DNA from: Rhodospirillaceae bacterium UBA6608
GTDB taxonomy: Bacteria; Pseudomonadota; Alphaproteobacteria; Rhodospirillales_A; Casp-alpha2
Length of the DNA: 11,818 bases
Direction of reading: 5' to 3'
Assembly (NCBI GenBank): GCA_002433335.1
Contig: DJHY01000136.1
Location: 1 to 11,818, forward strand
A program made the translations under genes and the position numbers. The notes below the pieces were generated by a model that had not been told where the DNA came from, did not search any database, and saw only the letters and a program-made list of their open reading frames with translations. Shown piece by piece: positions 5,230 to 11,818 of this stretch. Position 1 is the first letter of the stretch; each line of letters starts with the position of its first letter.

Positions 5230-6405
5230 TTATTTGACCAATTCGCGGGTTGCGCGGTCCAGGCCGTCCAGGCTCAGCGGATACATCCGCCCGCCCATCA
5301 GCCTGCGCATCATCTCGACCGACTGGGTATGGCCCCACCATTCTTCCTTGACCGGGTTCAGCCAGACGGCGCGGGAATAGACACCCAGGATGCGCTGCAT
5401 CCACACCGCCCCGGCTTCTTCGTTCCAATGCTCGACACTGCCGCCCGCATAGGCGATTTCATAGGGGCTCATCGAGGCATCGCCGACGAAGATGATTTTG
5501 TAATCCGACGGATAGGTGTGCATGACGTCCCAGGTGGGGATGACCTCGGACCGGCGGCGGACATTGTCCTTCCACACCCGCTCGTACGGACAGTTGTGGA
5601 AGTAGAAATATTCCAGATGCTTGAATTCCGAACGCGCCGCTGAGAACAGTTCCTCGACCGTGCGCACATGGGGGTTCATCGAACCACCGACGTCCAGGAA
5701 CAGCAGAACCTTCACCGCGTTATGGCGCTCCGGCACCATGCGGATGTCCAGATAGCCGCGCTTCGCCGTGGCGCGGATGGTATCGTCCAGATCCAGTTCC
5801 GTCGGCGCGCCCTCGCGCGCGAACCGACGCAGGCGGCGCAGGGCGACCTTGATGTTCCGCGTCCCCAGTTCCAGGGTGTCGTCCAGGTTCTTGAATTCCC
5901 GCTTGTCCCAGACCTTCACGGCGCGGAAGTTGCGGTTGTCGTCCTGGCCGATGCGCACGCCCTCGGGGTTGTAGCCATAAGCCCCGAACGGCGAGGTTCC
6001 GGCGGTGCCGATCCATTTCGACCCGCCCTGGTGGCGCTTCTTCTGCTCCTCCAGGCGCTTTTTCAGGGTCTCCATCAGCTTATCCCAACCGCCCAGCGCA
6101 TCGATCTGGCGCTTTTCCTCTTCGGTCAGGGTCTTTTCGGCCAGCTTGCGCAGCCATTCCTCGGGAATTTCCTGAACGTCGACCTCGTCCGTGCGCTCCA
6201 GCCCCTTGAAGACATGGCCGAACACCTGATCGAACTTGTCCAGGTTGCTTTCGTCCTTCACCAGGGTCGCGCGGGACAGGTAATAGAAATCGTCGACGCT
6301 GTACCCCGCCAGGCCGGCTTCCATGCCTTCCATCAGGGTCAGGTATTCGCGCAGGCTGACCGGAACCTTGGCCGCGCGCAGTTCCATGAAGAAATTGATG
6401 AACAT
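5230..6405 (-). CDS. VWA domain protein of the CoxE type
   Basis: CoxE-type VWA proteins work with MoxR-family AAA+ ATPases as chaperone pairs that help cofactor insertion or complex assembly; the client here is unknown. The 391-aa product is cytoplasmic, with no signal or membrane span. Its N-terminal region (MFINFFMELRAAKVPVSLRE) is the typical opening. A charged helical stretch spans about 80-125, and a Gly/Tyr segment GTAGTSPFGAYGYNPEG spans 133-149. The VWA domain begins near 230: VLLFLDVGGSM (233-243) is the MIDAS loop, with Asp238 and Ser242 but Gly240 in place of the first Ser. FVGDASMSP (307-314) holds the later Asp309. The minus-strand ATG has GAGGAT about 11 bases upstream. The likely ATPase partner is at 8571-9422, not adjacent. 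The stop codon is 6 bases from the shared terminator. Confidence 0.92.
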   Translation of the reverse strand: MFINFFMELRAAKVPVSLREYLTLMEGMEAGLAGYSVDDFYYLSRATLVKDESNLDKFDQVFGHVFKGLERTDEVDVQEIPEEWLRKLAEKTLTEEEKRQIDALGGWDKLMETLKKRLEEQKKRHQGGSKWIGTAGTSPFGAYGYNPEGVRIGQDDNRNFRAVKVWDKREFKNLDDTLELGTRNIKVALRRLRRFAREGAPTELDLDDTIRATAKRGYLDIRMVPERHNAVKVLLFLDVGGSMNPHVRTVEELFSAARSEFKHLEYFYFHNCPYERVWKDNVRRRSEVIPTWDVMHTYPSDYKIIFVGDASMSPYEIAYAGGSVEHWNEEAGAVWMQRILGVYSRAVWLNPVKEEWWGHTQSVEMMRRLMGGRMYPLSLDGLDRATRELVK

Positions 6406-6502
6406 GGCGACACCATATCCTCAGCGCCGTGATCCGCCAATGCCCTCTTCTGTCGCCAGGGCCTTGGCGTTAGATTGCCCCTTCATAACGAACCATCCGA
6501 CC

Positions 6503-6507
6503 GGGAG
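6503..6507 (+). promoter_or_regulatory. Ribosome binding site deciding the ATG at 6514
   Basis: GGGAG lies 6 bases before ATG 6514. An earlier in-frame ATG at 6475 lacks such a site and would add 13 residues without family character, so the downstream start is preferred. Confidence 0.7.
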
Positions 6508-6513
6508 CCATCC

Positions 6514-6822
6514 ATGATTACCGCCGTCGTCAACTTCGACCTGCCCCACGACATCACCCTGGCCGACGCCGCCGAACGCTTTCGCGGCACCGCGCCGAAA
6601 TACCGCGAGGTACCGGGCCTGATCCGCAAGCATTACCTGTTCAACGCGGACTTGCACAAAGGCGGCGGGGCCTATGTGTTCGAAACCCGCGAACAGGCCG
6701 AAGCCCTGTTCGACGATGTCTGGATCGCACGGATCAAGGACACCTACGGCGCGGCTCCCTCGATCACCTATTTCGAGACGCCCGTGGTGGTCGACAACGT
6801 CGCCGGCGAAATCATTTCCTAA
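6514..6822 (+). CDS. Small YdhR-like protein (putative monooxygenase fold), 102 aa
   Basis: The protein looks like a dimeric alpha-beta barrel of the YdhR type, often called putative monooxygenase, though no reaction has been established for most members. Visible features are strand ITAVVNFDL (2-10), a helix around LADAAERFRG (16-25), PGLIRKHYLFN (34-44), the strand GGAYVFE (51-57), a helix EQAEALFDDVWIARIKDTYG (60-79) and a final strand SITYFETPVVVD (83-94). I use the ATG at 6514 because of the GGGAG site 6 bases upstream. It is transcribed divergently from the VWA gene, with 108 bases between starts. It ends 4 bases from the end of the convergent mscS, with no terminator between. The role is uncertain; a stress-related or electron-transfer function would be speculation. 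Confidence 0.85.
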   Translation: MITAVVNFDLPHDITLADAAERFRGTAPKYREVPGLIRKHYLFNADLHKGGGAYVFETREQAEALFDDVWIARIKDTYGAAPSITYFETPVVVDNVAGEIIS

Positions 6823-6826
6823 GCGG

Positions 6827-8170
6827 TCACGCCCCGCCGTCGCCCTTCGGCGGCGGGTTGGTGATCTCGACCTTGAGCGGAACCGATGACCGCAGGTGCA
6901 AATCGCGCTGCGGGAACGGAAAGACCACGCCGTGTTCGTGGTACAGGTCCCAGATGCGCAACTGAACCGCGCTGCGCACGTTGGCGACGCCGTTCTGCGG
7001 ATCGTTGATCCAAAACCGCAGTTCCAGAATGACCGCGTTGTCGCCGAACTCCATCAGGTGGCAGACGGGTTTGGGTTCCTTCAAAACGCGATCGACCCCG
7101 TCCGCCGCCTGCATCGCCAATTCGCGGGCCAAATGCACGTCCGCCCCGTAATCGATGCCGATCGGCACTTTCTGACGGACCAGTTGGTTGGAAAACGACC
7201 AATTCTCGACCCGCTGCGAGATCAGTTCCTCATTGGGGATCAGATGCTCGGTGCCGTCACGGGTGATGACCGAGACATAGCGCGCCCCCAGCGTATTGAT
7301 CCAACCGAAGGTATCGCCGATGGCGATCACGTCGCCGGGCTTGACCGAGCGGTCCATCAGCAGGATCACCCCCGACATCAGGTTCGAGACGACCTTTTGC
7401 AGGCCGAACCCGATGCCCAAGCCGACCGCACCGCTGAACACGGCAAAGGCCGTTAGGTCGATGCCGACGCTTTCCAGGGCCAGCACCAGGGCGATGGCGT
7501 AGAGCGAGACCCGCGCCAGCTTGCCGAACAGCACCCGCATGCTGGGCGTCAGGCTGGTCGAGGCATTGATCCGCGTTTCCGCCAGGCGGGAGGTGACCGA
7601 GGCGAAGTAAAGGAACAGGGCCGTCATCACCGCCGCTTTAACGATCCCCAATACGGAAATTCGGATCTCGCCCAGATGCAGGGCCATCTGATCCAAGGTT
7701 TCCATCACCGGGGTCAAAAGCCCCAGCAAGTTCAGGGCGGCAATGGACCACGCCGTCATCGCGACGGCGCGGGCCCAAAACGGATTTCGGATAAAGCCCG
7801 AGGCCAGGCGGATCACCGCCCAGGCTGTCAGAAGCGAGACCGCGCCTTCCATCAAATGATGCGGCCAGACCGCGCCCTTGGCCGCGAAGACCGCGAACCA
7901 CAGCGCCGCCAGCCAGACGAACGGCCGCGCAATCGGTTTCAGCACCGCCGCGACCGGCGCGCCGAACCGCGCGTACCATCGATAATCCGGGCGCCGGTCG
8001 AGAAGCCGCTCCAAGCGGGGCGATAGCAGGCTAGCCAGAACGAAAGTCGCCAGGATCACGCCAAGCTGAATAAGATTGCCGATCGCCAGTACGTTGGCGT
8101 CGAGCCAGACCAACAGCTTGTCCAGCCATTGCTGCAACCGTTCGGGACTGAGGTATTTCGTCAGATCCAT
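6827..8170 (-). CDS. MscS-family mechanosensitive ion channel
   Basis: Such channels open under membrane tension and release solutes on osmotic downshock; this one would be in the inner membrane. Starting at the ATG at 8170, the product is 447 aa, longer than E. coli MscS (286) because of extra N-terminal membrane spans. Hydrophobic segments lie at about residues 26-50, 82-98, 108-125, 135-155, 170-192 and 217-237. The pore helix and conserved MscS core follow: AVFSGAVGLGIGFGLQKVVS (243-262), SGVILLMDRSVKPGD, then the beta domain (RDGTEHLIPNEELI at 304-317) and a cytoplasmic alpha/beta end. ATG 8170 is preferred over GTG 8176, since the AGAAGGGG site would touch the GTG. The gene is last in the probable alaS-moxR-zinc ribbon-mscS unit. 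Several paralogues usually occur, so no symbol is given. Confidence 0.94.
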   Translation of the reverse strand: MDLTKYLSPERLQQWLDKLLVWLDANVLAIGNLIQLGVILATFVLASLLSPRLERLLDRRPDYRWYARFGAPVAAVLKPIARPFVWLAALWFAVFAAKGAVWPHHLMEGAVSLLTAWAVIRLASGFIRNPFWARAVAMTAWSIAALNLLGLLTPVMETLDQMALHLGEIRISVLGIVKAAVMTALFLYFASVTSRLAETRINASTSLTPSMRVLFGKLARVSLYAIALVLALESVGIDLTAFAVFSGAVGLGIGFGLQKVVSNLMSGVILLMDRSVKPGDVIAIGDTFGWINTLGARYVSVITRDGTEHLIPNEELISQRVENWSFSNQLVRQKVPIGIDYGADVHLARELAMQAADGVDRVLKEPKPVCHLMEFGDNAVILELRFWINDPQNGVANVRSAVQLRIWDLYHEHGVVFPFPQRDLHLRSSVPLKVEITNPPPKGDGGA

Positions 8171-8172
8171 GC

Positions 8173-8206
8173 GCACCCCTTCTGCCGACAGATTAGCCGA
8201 GGGTGC
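8173..8206 (-). repeat. Inverted repeat that could mask the mscS ribosome binding site
   Basis: GCACCC (8173-8178) and GGGTGC (8201-8206) are perfect 6-base complements 22 bases apart. On the minus strand the proximal arm overlaps the 3' part of AGAAGGGG (8183-8176), the mscS ribosome binding site. Pairing could limit translation. The long loop makes the structure weak, so this is tentative. Confidence 0.3.
8176..8183 (-). promoter_or_regulatory. mscS ribosome binding site
   Basis: AGAAGGGG on the minus strand ends 5 bases before ATG 8170 but directly touches the alternative GTG at 8176. It therefore decides the start in favour of ATG. Confidence 0.7.
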
Positions 8207-8230
8207 AGGACGGGGCCAGACAGGCGTTGA

Positions 8231-8542
8231 TCAGGCCTTGGGCGCCTCGTCGCCTTCCTTGTCCGCCGCATCCACCGGGACAAGGCGGATCGTCGCCTCG
8301 TCGATCGACATCGACAACAGGACAAGGCCGATCAGCAACAGGATCGTGCCGAACCCGGTCAGGGACAGCATGCCGATAAACTGCTGAAACAGCAGAAGCA
8401 TGACGACGGCGATGATCAGCGGTTTCCACCGGCCCTGCCGCTTGCAAGACGTGCCGCATTCCGGACAGACGATGTTCCGTCCGGCGGCAAGAGGCCAGCT
8501 AGACAAGCGTTTGAAACGCGCACCGCAGGAGGGACAGTTCAT
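8231..8542 (-). CDS. Small zinc-ribbon membrane protein, 103 aa
   Basis: The product has an N-terminal zinc ribbon, CPSC (3-6) and CPEC (26-29), then two hydrophobic spans (about 41-58 and 62-79), and a short acidic, lysine-containing tail (80-103). The layout predicts a small inner-membrane protein with a metal-binding head; no named family is recognised. The ATG has AGAGGA about 6 bases upstream. It lies 28 bases after moxR and 60 bases before mscS on the same strand, so co-transcription is likely. Association with the MoxR ATPase or with the channel is inferred from position only. Alternative readings are an adaptor or a membrane stress sensor; neither is shown by the sequence. Confidence 0.85.
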   Translation of the reverse strand: MNCPSCGARFKRLSSWPLAAGRNIVCPECGTSCKRQGRWKPLIIAVVMLLLFQQFIGMLSLTGFGTILLLIGLVLLSMSIDEATIRLVPVDAADKEGDEAPKA

Positions 8543-8570
8543 AGCCGTTCCTCTCTGCCCCGGTCTGCGC

Positions 8571-9422
8571 CTATTTGCCTTCGCGGCGGTTGAGGAAAGC
8601 CAGACGCTCCAGCATGTGGACGTCCTGTTCGTTCTTCAACAAGGCGCCGTAGAGCGGCGGGATCAGGTCTTTCTTTTCGCCCGACCGCAGGGTCTCCGGC
8701 GGAATGTCTTCGACCATCAGCAGCTTCAGCCAATCGAGCAGTTCCGAGGTCGAGGGCTTTTTCTTCAGGCCCGGAACTTCGCGCAGGTCGTAGAACAGGT
8801 TCAACGCTTCGGCGACCAGGCGCTTTTGGATGTCCGGGTAGTGGACATCGATGATCTCGCGCATGGTGTCGGCGTCGGGGAAACGGATGTAGTGGAAGAA
8901 ACAGCGGCGCAGGAAGGCGTCCGGCAGCTCCTTTTCGTTGTTCGACGTGATGATGACAATCGGGCGCTGAGCCGCCGAGATGGTTTCCTTCGTCTCGTAG
9001 ACGTGGAATTCCATGCGGTCCAGTTCCAGCAACAGATCGTTCGGGAACTCGATATCCGCCTTGTCGATCTCGTCGATCAGCAGCACCGGGCGCTCGGGTG
9101 CGTCGAAGGCTTCCCACAGCTTGCCGCGGATGATGTAGTTGCCGATGTCGTGGACCCGGTCATCGCCCAACTGGGAGTCGCGCAGGCGCGCGACGGCGTC
9201 GTATTCGTACAGACCCTGCTGCGCACGGGTGGTCGATTTGACATGCCATTGGATCAGCGGCGCGCCGATGGCCCGCGCGACCTCGGACGCCAGCACGGTC
9301 TTGCCCGTGCCCGGCTCGCCTTTGATCAACAGCGGACGTTGCAGGTTGATCGCCGCATTGACCGCGACCCGCAGGTCCTCGGTCGCGACGAAACTGTCGG
9401 TGCCTTCAAATCTTTGGGTCAT
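8571..9422 (-). CDS. MoxR-family AAA+ ATPase
   Basis: MoxR ATPases act as chaperones that use ATP to help mature enzyme complexes, normally with a VWA partner. The 283-aa product has Walker A GEPGTGKT (35-42), Walker B VLLIDE (113-118) followed by IDKAD, sensor 1 ITSNNE (158-163), and the family's ELPDAFLRRCFFHYIRFPD (165-183) carrying the candidate Arg fingers. A C-terminal lid follows (about 195-275) with LIPPLYGALLKNEQ. The size is usual for the CoxD-like branch. It starts 8 bases after the alaS stop; the upstream GAGCGAGAGC is a weak ribosome binding site, which suggests coupling to alaS translation. The likely VWA partner is at 5230-6405. I recognise the family but not the subgroup, so I give no symbol. 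Confidence 0.95.
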   Translation of the reverse strand: MTQRFEGTDSFVATEDLRVAVNAAINLQRPLLIKGEPGTGKTVLASEVARAIGAPLIQWHVKSTTRAQQGLYEYDAVARLRDSQLGDDRVHDIGNYIIRGKLWEAFDAPERPVLLIDEIDKADIEFPNDLLLELDRMEFHVYETKETISAAQRPIVIITSNNEKELPDAFLRRCFFHYIRFPDADTMREIIDVHYPDIQKRLVAEALNLFYDLREVPGLKKKPSTSELLDWLKLLMVEDIPPETLRSGEKKDLIPPLYGALLKNEQDVHMLERLAFLNRREGK

Positions 9423-9430
9423 GCTCTCGC

Positions 9431-11818
9431 TCAGGCTTGGATTGCTGCTTCGATGGCTTCGATGGCCTTGGCCGCTTGATCACCGTCGGGGCCACCGGCC
9501 TGGGCCATGTCGGGCCGACCGCCGCCGCCCTTGCCGCCCACGGCGGCGGACCCGGCGCGGACCAGATCGACGGCGCTCATCTTCGCCGTCAGGTCCTCGG
9601 TCACGGCGACGACCACATTGGCCTTGCCCTCGGTGACGCTGACCAGGGCGACCACGCCCGAGCCAAGCGTTTTCGTCAGCTCGTCGGCCATGCCCTTCAG
9701 TTCCTTGGCCGGCACGCCATCCAGCACCCGGGGGGCGAACTTGATCCCGCCCAGGTCCTTCACGTCGCCGCCGCCATTACCGCCGGACGCGGCAGCACCG
9801 CCGCCCAGGGCCAGCTTCTTGCGGGCTTCGGCCAGTTCGCGTTCCAGGCGCTTGCGTTCCTCGACCAGGGCCTCGACCCGGGCGGGCACGTCTTCGGGCT
9901 TCACCCGCAGGGCCTCGGCGGCCCCTTTCAACGCTTTCTCGTGACCGTCGAAATAGGCCAACGCGCCATCGCCGGTCACGGCCTCGATCCGTCGGACGCC
10001 GGCGGCAACCGCGCCTTCCCCGACGATCTTGAACACCCCGATGTCGCCGGTGCGGCGCACGTGGGTGCCGCCGCACAGCTCGGTCGAGAAATATTGGTCG
10101 CCTTCCGGCGCGCCCATGGAAACGACGCGAACTTCGTCGCCGTACTTTTCGCCGAACAGGGCCAGGGCCCCGGCCTTGACCGCGCTGTCCGGGTCCATCA
10201 GGCGGGTCAGAACATCGTTATTGGCCTGGACCTGGGCGTTGACGTCGGCTTCGACCACCGCGATTTCCTCGGGCGACAGGCCTTTGGGGTGGGAGATGTC
10301 GAACCGCAGGCGATCGGGTGCGACCAGCGAGCCCTTCTGCGTGACGTGCTCGCCCAGATGGCGGCGCAGGGCTTCGTGCAACAGGTGGGTGGCCGAATGG
10401 TTGGCGCGCAGGCGGCGGCGGCGCAAGCCATCGACGATGAACTGCGCCTCGTCCCCGACCGTGACTTCGCCCTCTTCGACCGTGCCGACATGAATGTGCA
10501 TGTCGCCCAGGACTTTTTGCGTGTCCGTGACCTTGATGCGCCCGCCGTCGGCGGTAACGATCGTGCCGTGGTCGCCCATCTGGCCGCCGGATTCGCCGTA
10601 GAACGGCGTCTGGTTGGCAATCAGGCGGATTTCCTGGCCCGCATGGGCCTGTTCGACGCGCTTGCCGTCCAGGACCAAGGCGCGAACCTGGCCTTCGGCC
10701 CGTTCGGTGTCGTAGCCGAAGAATTCGGTCGCACCGACTTCGTCGCGGATTTCGAACCACAGCTTCTCCGTGCCGGTGTCGCCGGACCCGGCCCAGGCTT
10801 TGCGCGCCTCGGCCCGCTGATGTTCCATCGCCTTTTCGAACCCGGCCGTATCGACGCCGATGCCCTTGGCCTTCAGCGCGTCCTGCGTCAGGTCGAGCGG
10901 GAAGCCGAAGGTGTCGTACAGCTTGAACGCCGTCTCACCGTCGAGCGTACCGCCGCCGGACATATCGGCGGTCGCTTCGTCGAGAATTTTCAGACCACGA
11001 TCGAGCGTCGTCTTGAAGCGGGATTCCTCCAGCTTCAGCGTCTCGGTGATCAACGGCTGAGCGCGGACCAATTCCGGGAAGGCCTGGCCCATCTTGTCGA
11101 CCAGGGATGGCACGAGCCGGTACAACAGCGGGTCCTGGCATCCCATCAGGTGCGCATGGCGCATGGCCCGGCGCATGATGCGGCGCAGGACATAGCCGCG
11201 TCCTTCGTTCGACGGCAGAACGCCATCAGCGATCAGGAAGCTGGACGACCGCAGGTGGTCGGCAATGACCCGGTGCGACACGGCATGGCTGCCGTCGGCA
11301 TCGACGTTGGACGCCGTGGCCGAGGCCATGATCAAGGCCCGCATCAGGTCGATTTCGTAGTTATCATGCGTGCCCTGCATGACGGCGGCGATACGCTCCA
11401 GCCCCATGCCGGTGTCGATCGACGGCTTCGGCAAGTTGACGCGTTCGTCCGCGGTCAGCTGCTCGAACTGCATGAACACAAGGTTCCAGATTTCGATGAA
11501 ACGATCGCCGTCTTCGTCCGGGCTGCCCGGAGGGCCACCGGGGATGTGATCGCCGTGGTCGTAGAAGATTTCCGAGCAGGGACCGCAGGGACCGGTATCG
11601 CCCATGGCCCAGAAGTTATCCGACGTCGGGATGCGGATGATCTTTTCATCCGACAGGCCCCCGATCTTGCGCCACAGGGTCGCCGCGTCTTCGTCCGAAG
11701 TATGGACCGTGACCAGCAGCTTGTCCTTGGGCAGGCCGAATTCCTTGGTCACCAGGTTCCAGGCCAGCTCGATCGCCAGTTCCTTGAAATAGTCGCCAAA
11801 CGAGAAGTTGCCGAGCAT
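9431..11818 (-). CDS. alaS: Alanyl-tRNA synthetase, 5' end outside window
   Basis: AlaRS charges tRNA-Ala with alanine and hydrolyses mischarged Ser- and Gly-tRNA-Ala. The 795 codons visible start at [11 protein letters not shown], which corresponds to about residue 94 of E. coli AlaRS. The Met at the window edge is therefore internal, and about 90 residues lie outside. Visible are the aminoacylation core with [20 protein letters not shown] (67-86), motif 3 [12 protein letters not shown] (135-146), [20 protein letters not shown] (183-202), the editing site HSATH (474-478) with zinc ligands C582 and H586 (CGGTH), a coiled coil (648-670), a Gly/Ala/Asn-rich linker (671-685), and the C-Ala domain ending [16 protein letters not shown] (761-776). 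It heads the probable operon with moxR. Identification is firm. Confidence 0.98.
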   Translation of the reverse strand: MLGNFSFGDYFKELAIELAWNLVTKEFGLPKDKLLVTVHTSDEDAATLWRKIGGLSDEKIIRIPTSDNFWAMGDTGPCGPCSEIFYDHGDHIPGGPPGSPDEDGDRFIEIWNLVFMQFEQLTADERVNLPKPSIDTGMGLERIAAVMQGTHDNYEIDLMRALIMASATASNVDADGSHAVSHRVIADHLRSSSFLIADGVLPSNEGRGYVLRRIMRRAMRHAHLMGCQDPLLYRLVPSLVDKMGQAFPELVRAQPLITETLKLEESRFKTTLDRGLKILDEATADMSGGGTLDGETAFKLYDTFGFPLDLTQDALKAKGIGVDTAGFEKAMEHQRAEARKAWAGSGDTGTEKLWFEIRDEVGATEFFGYDTERAEGQVRALVLDGKRVEQAHAGQEIRLIANQTPFYGESGGQMGDHGTIVTADGGRIKVTDTQKVLGDMHIHVGTVEEGEVTVGDEAQFIVDGLRRRRLRANHSATHLLHEALRRHLGEHVTQKGSLVAPDRLRFDISHPKGLSPEEIAVVEADVNAQVQANNDVLTRLMDPDSAVKAGALALFGEKYGDEVRVVSMGAPEGDQYFSTELCGGTHVRRTGDIGVFKIVGEGAVAAGVRRIEAVTGDGALAYFDGHEKALKGAAEALRVKPEDVPARVEALVEERKRLERELAEARKKLALGGGAAASGGNGGGDVKDLGGIKFAPRVLDGVPAKELKGMADELTKTLGSGVVALVSVTEGKANVVVAVTEDLTAKMSAVDLVRAGSAAVGGKGGGGRPDMAQAGGPDGDQAAKAIEAIEAAIQA

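Noticed and set aside
5668..6432. 254-codon plus-strand open frame over the VWA gene
   Set aside because: It is a shadow of the VWA coding sequence, which has clear domain motifs; the antisense product has no recognisable features.
8400..9479. 359-codon plus-strand open frame over moxR
   Set aside because: Although long, it is antisense to moxR with Walker motifs intact; long antisense frames are common in GC-rich genes.
11818..11818. ATG at the window edge as the alaS start
   Set aside because: [11 protein letters not shown] corresponds to an internal segment about 94 residues into AlaRS, so the gene continues beyond the window.

Overview
The window looks like a chromosomal segment of a GC-rich alphaproteobacterium, most likely Rhodospirillales-like. 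That placement is an inference. It rests on the style of the AlaRS, pyruvate kinase and CoxE-type VWA proteins, on the coding bias towards G and C at third positions, and on the presence of cheZ. There are no insertion sequences, phage genes, CRISPR arrays, rRNAs or tRNAs. Most of the content is core or housekeeping.

Layout. (1) Positions 1-735, minus strand: the N-terminal 245 codons of pyruvate kinase, running off the left edge. (2) Positions 736-1085: a 350-base AT-richer divergent intergenic region. It holds a 7-12-7 inverted repeat over a candidate pyk promoter. (3) Positions 1086-5166, plus strand: an unrecognised 434-aa protein with a very basic linker, an unrecognised 120-aa helical protein, the MeaB GTPase, a CheZ chemotaxis phosphatase, and an exported cyclophilin-type prolyl isomerase. 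A strong bidirectional terminator follows at 5194-5223. (4) Positions 5230-6405, minus strand: a CoxE-type VWA protein. (5) Positions 6514-6822, plus strand: a small YdhR-like protein, which meets the next gene tail to tail with only 4 bases between the stops. (6) Positions 6827-11818, minus strand: alaS (5' end outside the window), moxR, a zinc-ribbon membrane protein and an MscS-family channel, read in that order and probably one transcription unit.

How the genes fit together. The clearest functional link is between the MoxR AAA+ ATPase and the CoxE-type VWA protein, which are usually neighbours. Here they lie on the same strand but are separated by the zinc-ribbon gene, mscS and an opposite-strand gene. 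moxR begins 8 bases after the alaS stop, so its expression is probably tied to alaS. MeaB (cobalamin-dependent methylmalonyl-CoA mutase chaperone) and CheZ are both here without their usual partner genes. The two unrecognised proteins upstream of meaB are the least explained content. I found no convincing evidence of a new defence, mobile or biosynthetic system. The second-look items are modest: the orphan proteins, the split MoxR/VWA pair, two TTG starts, and several small inverted or direct repeats in leaders.
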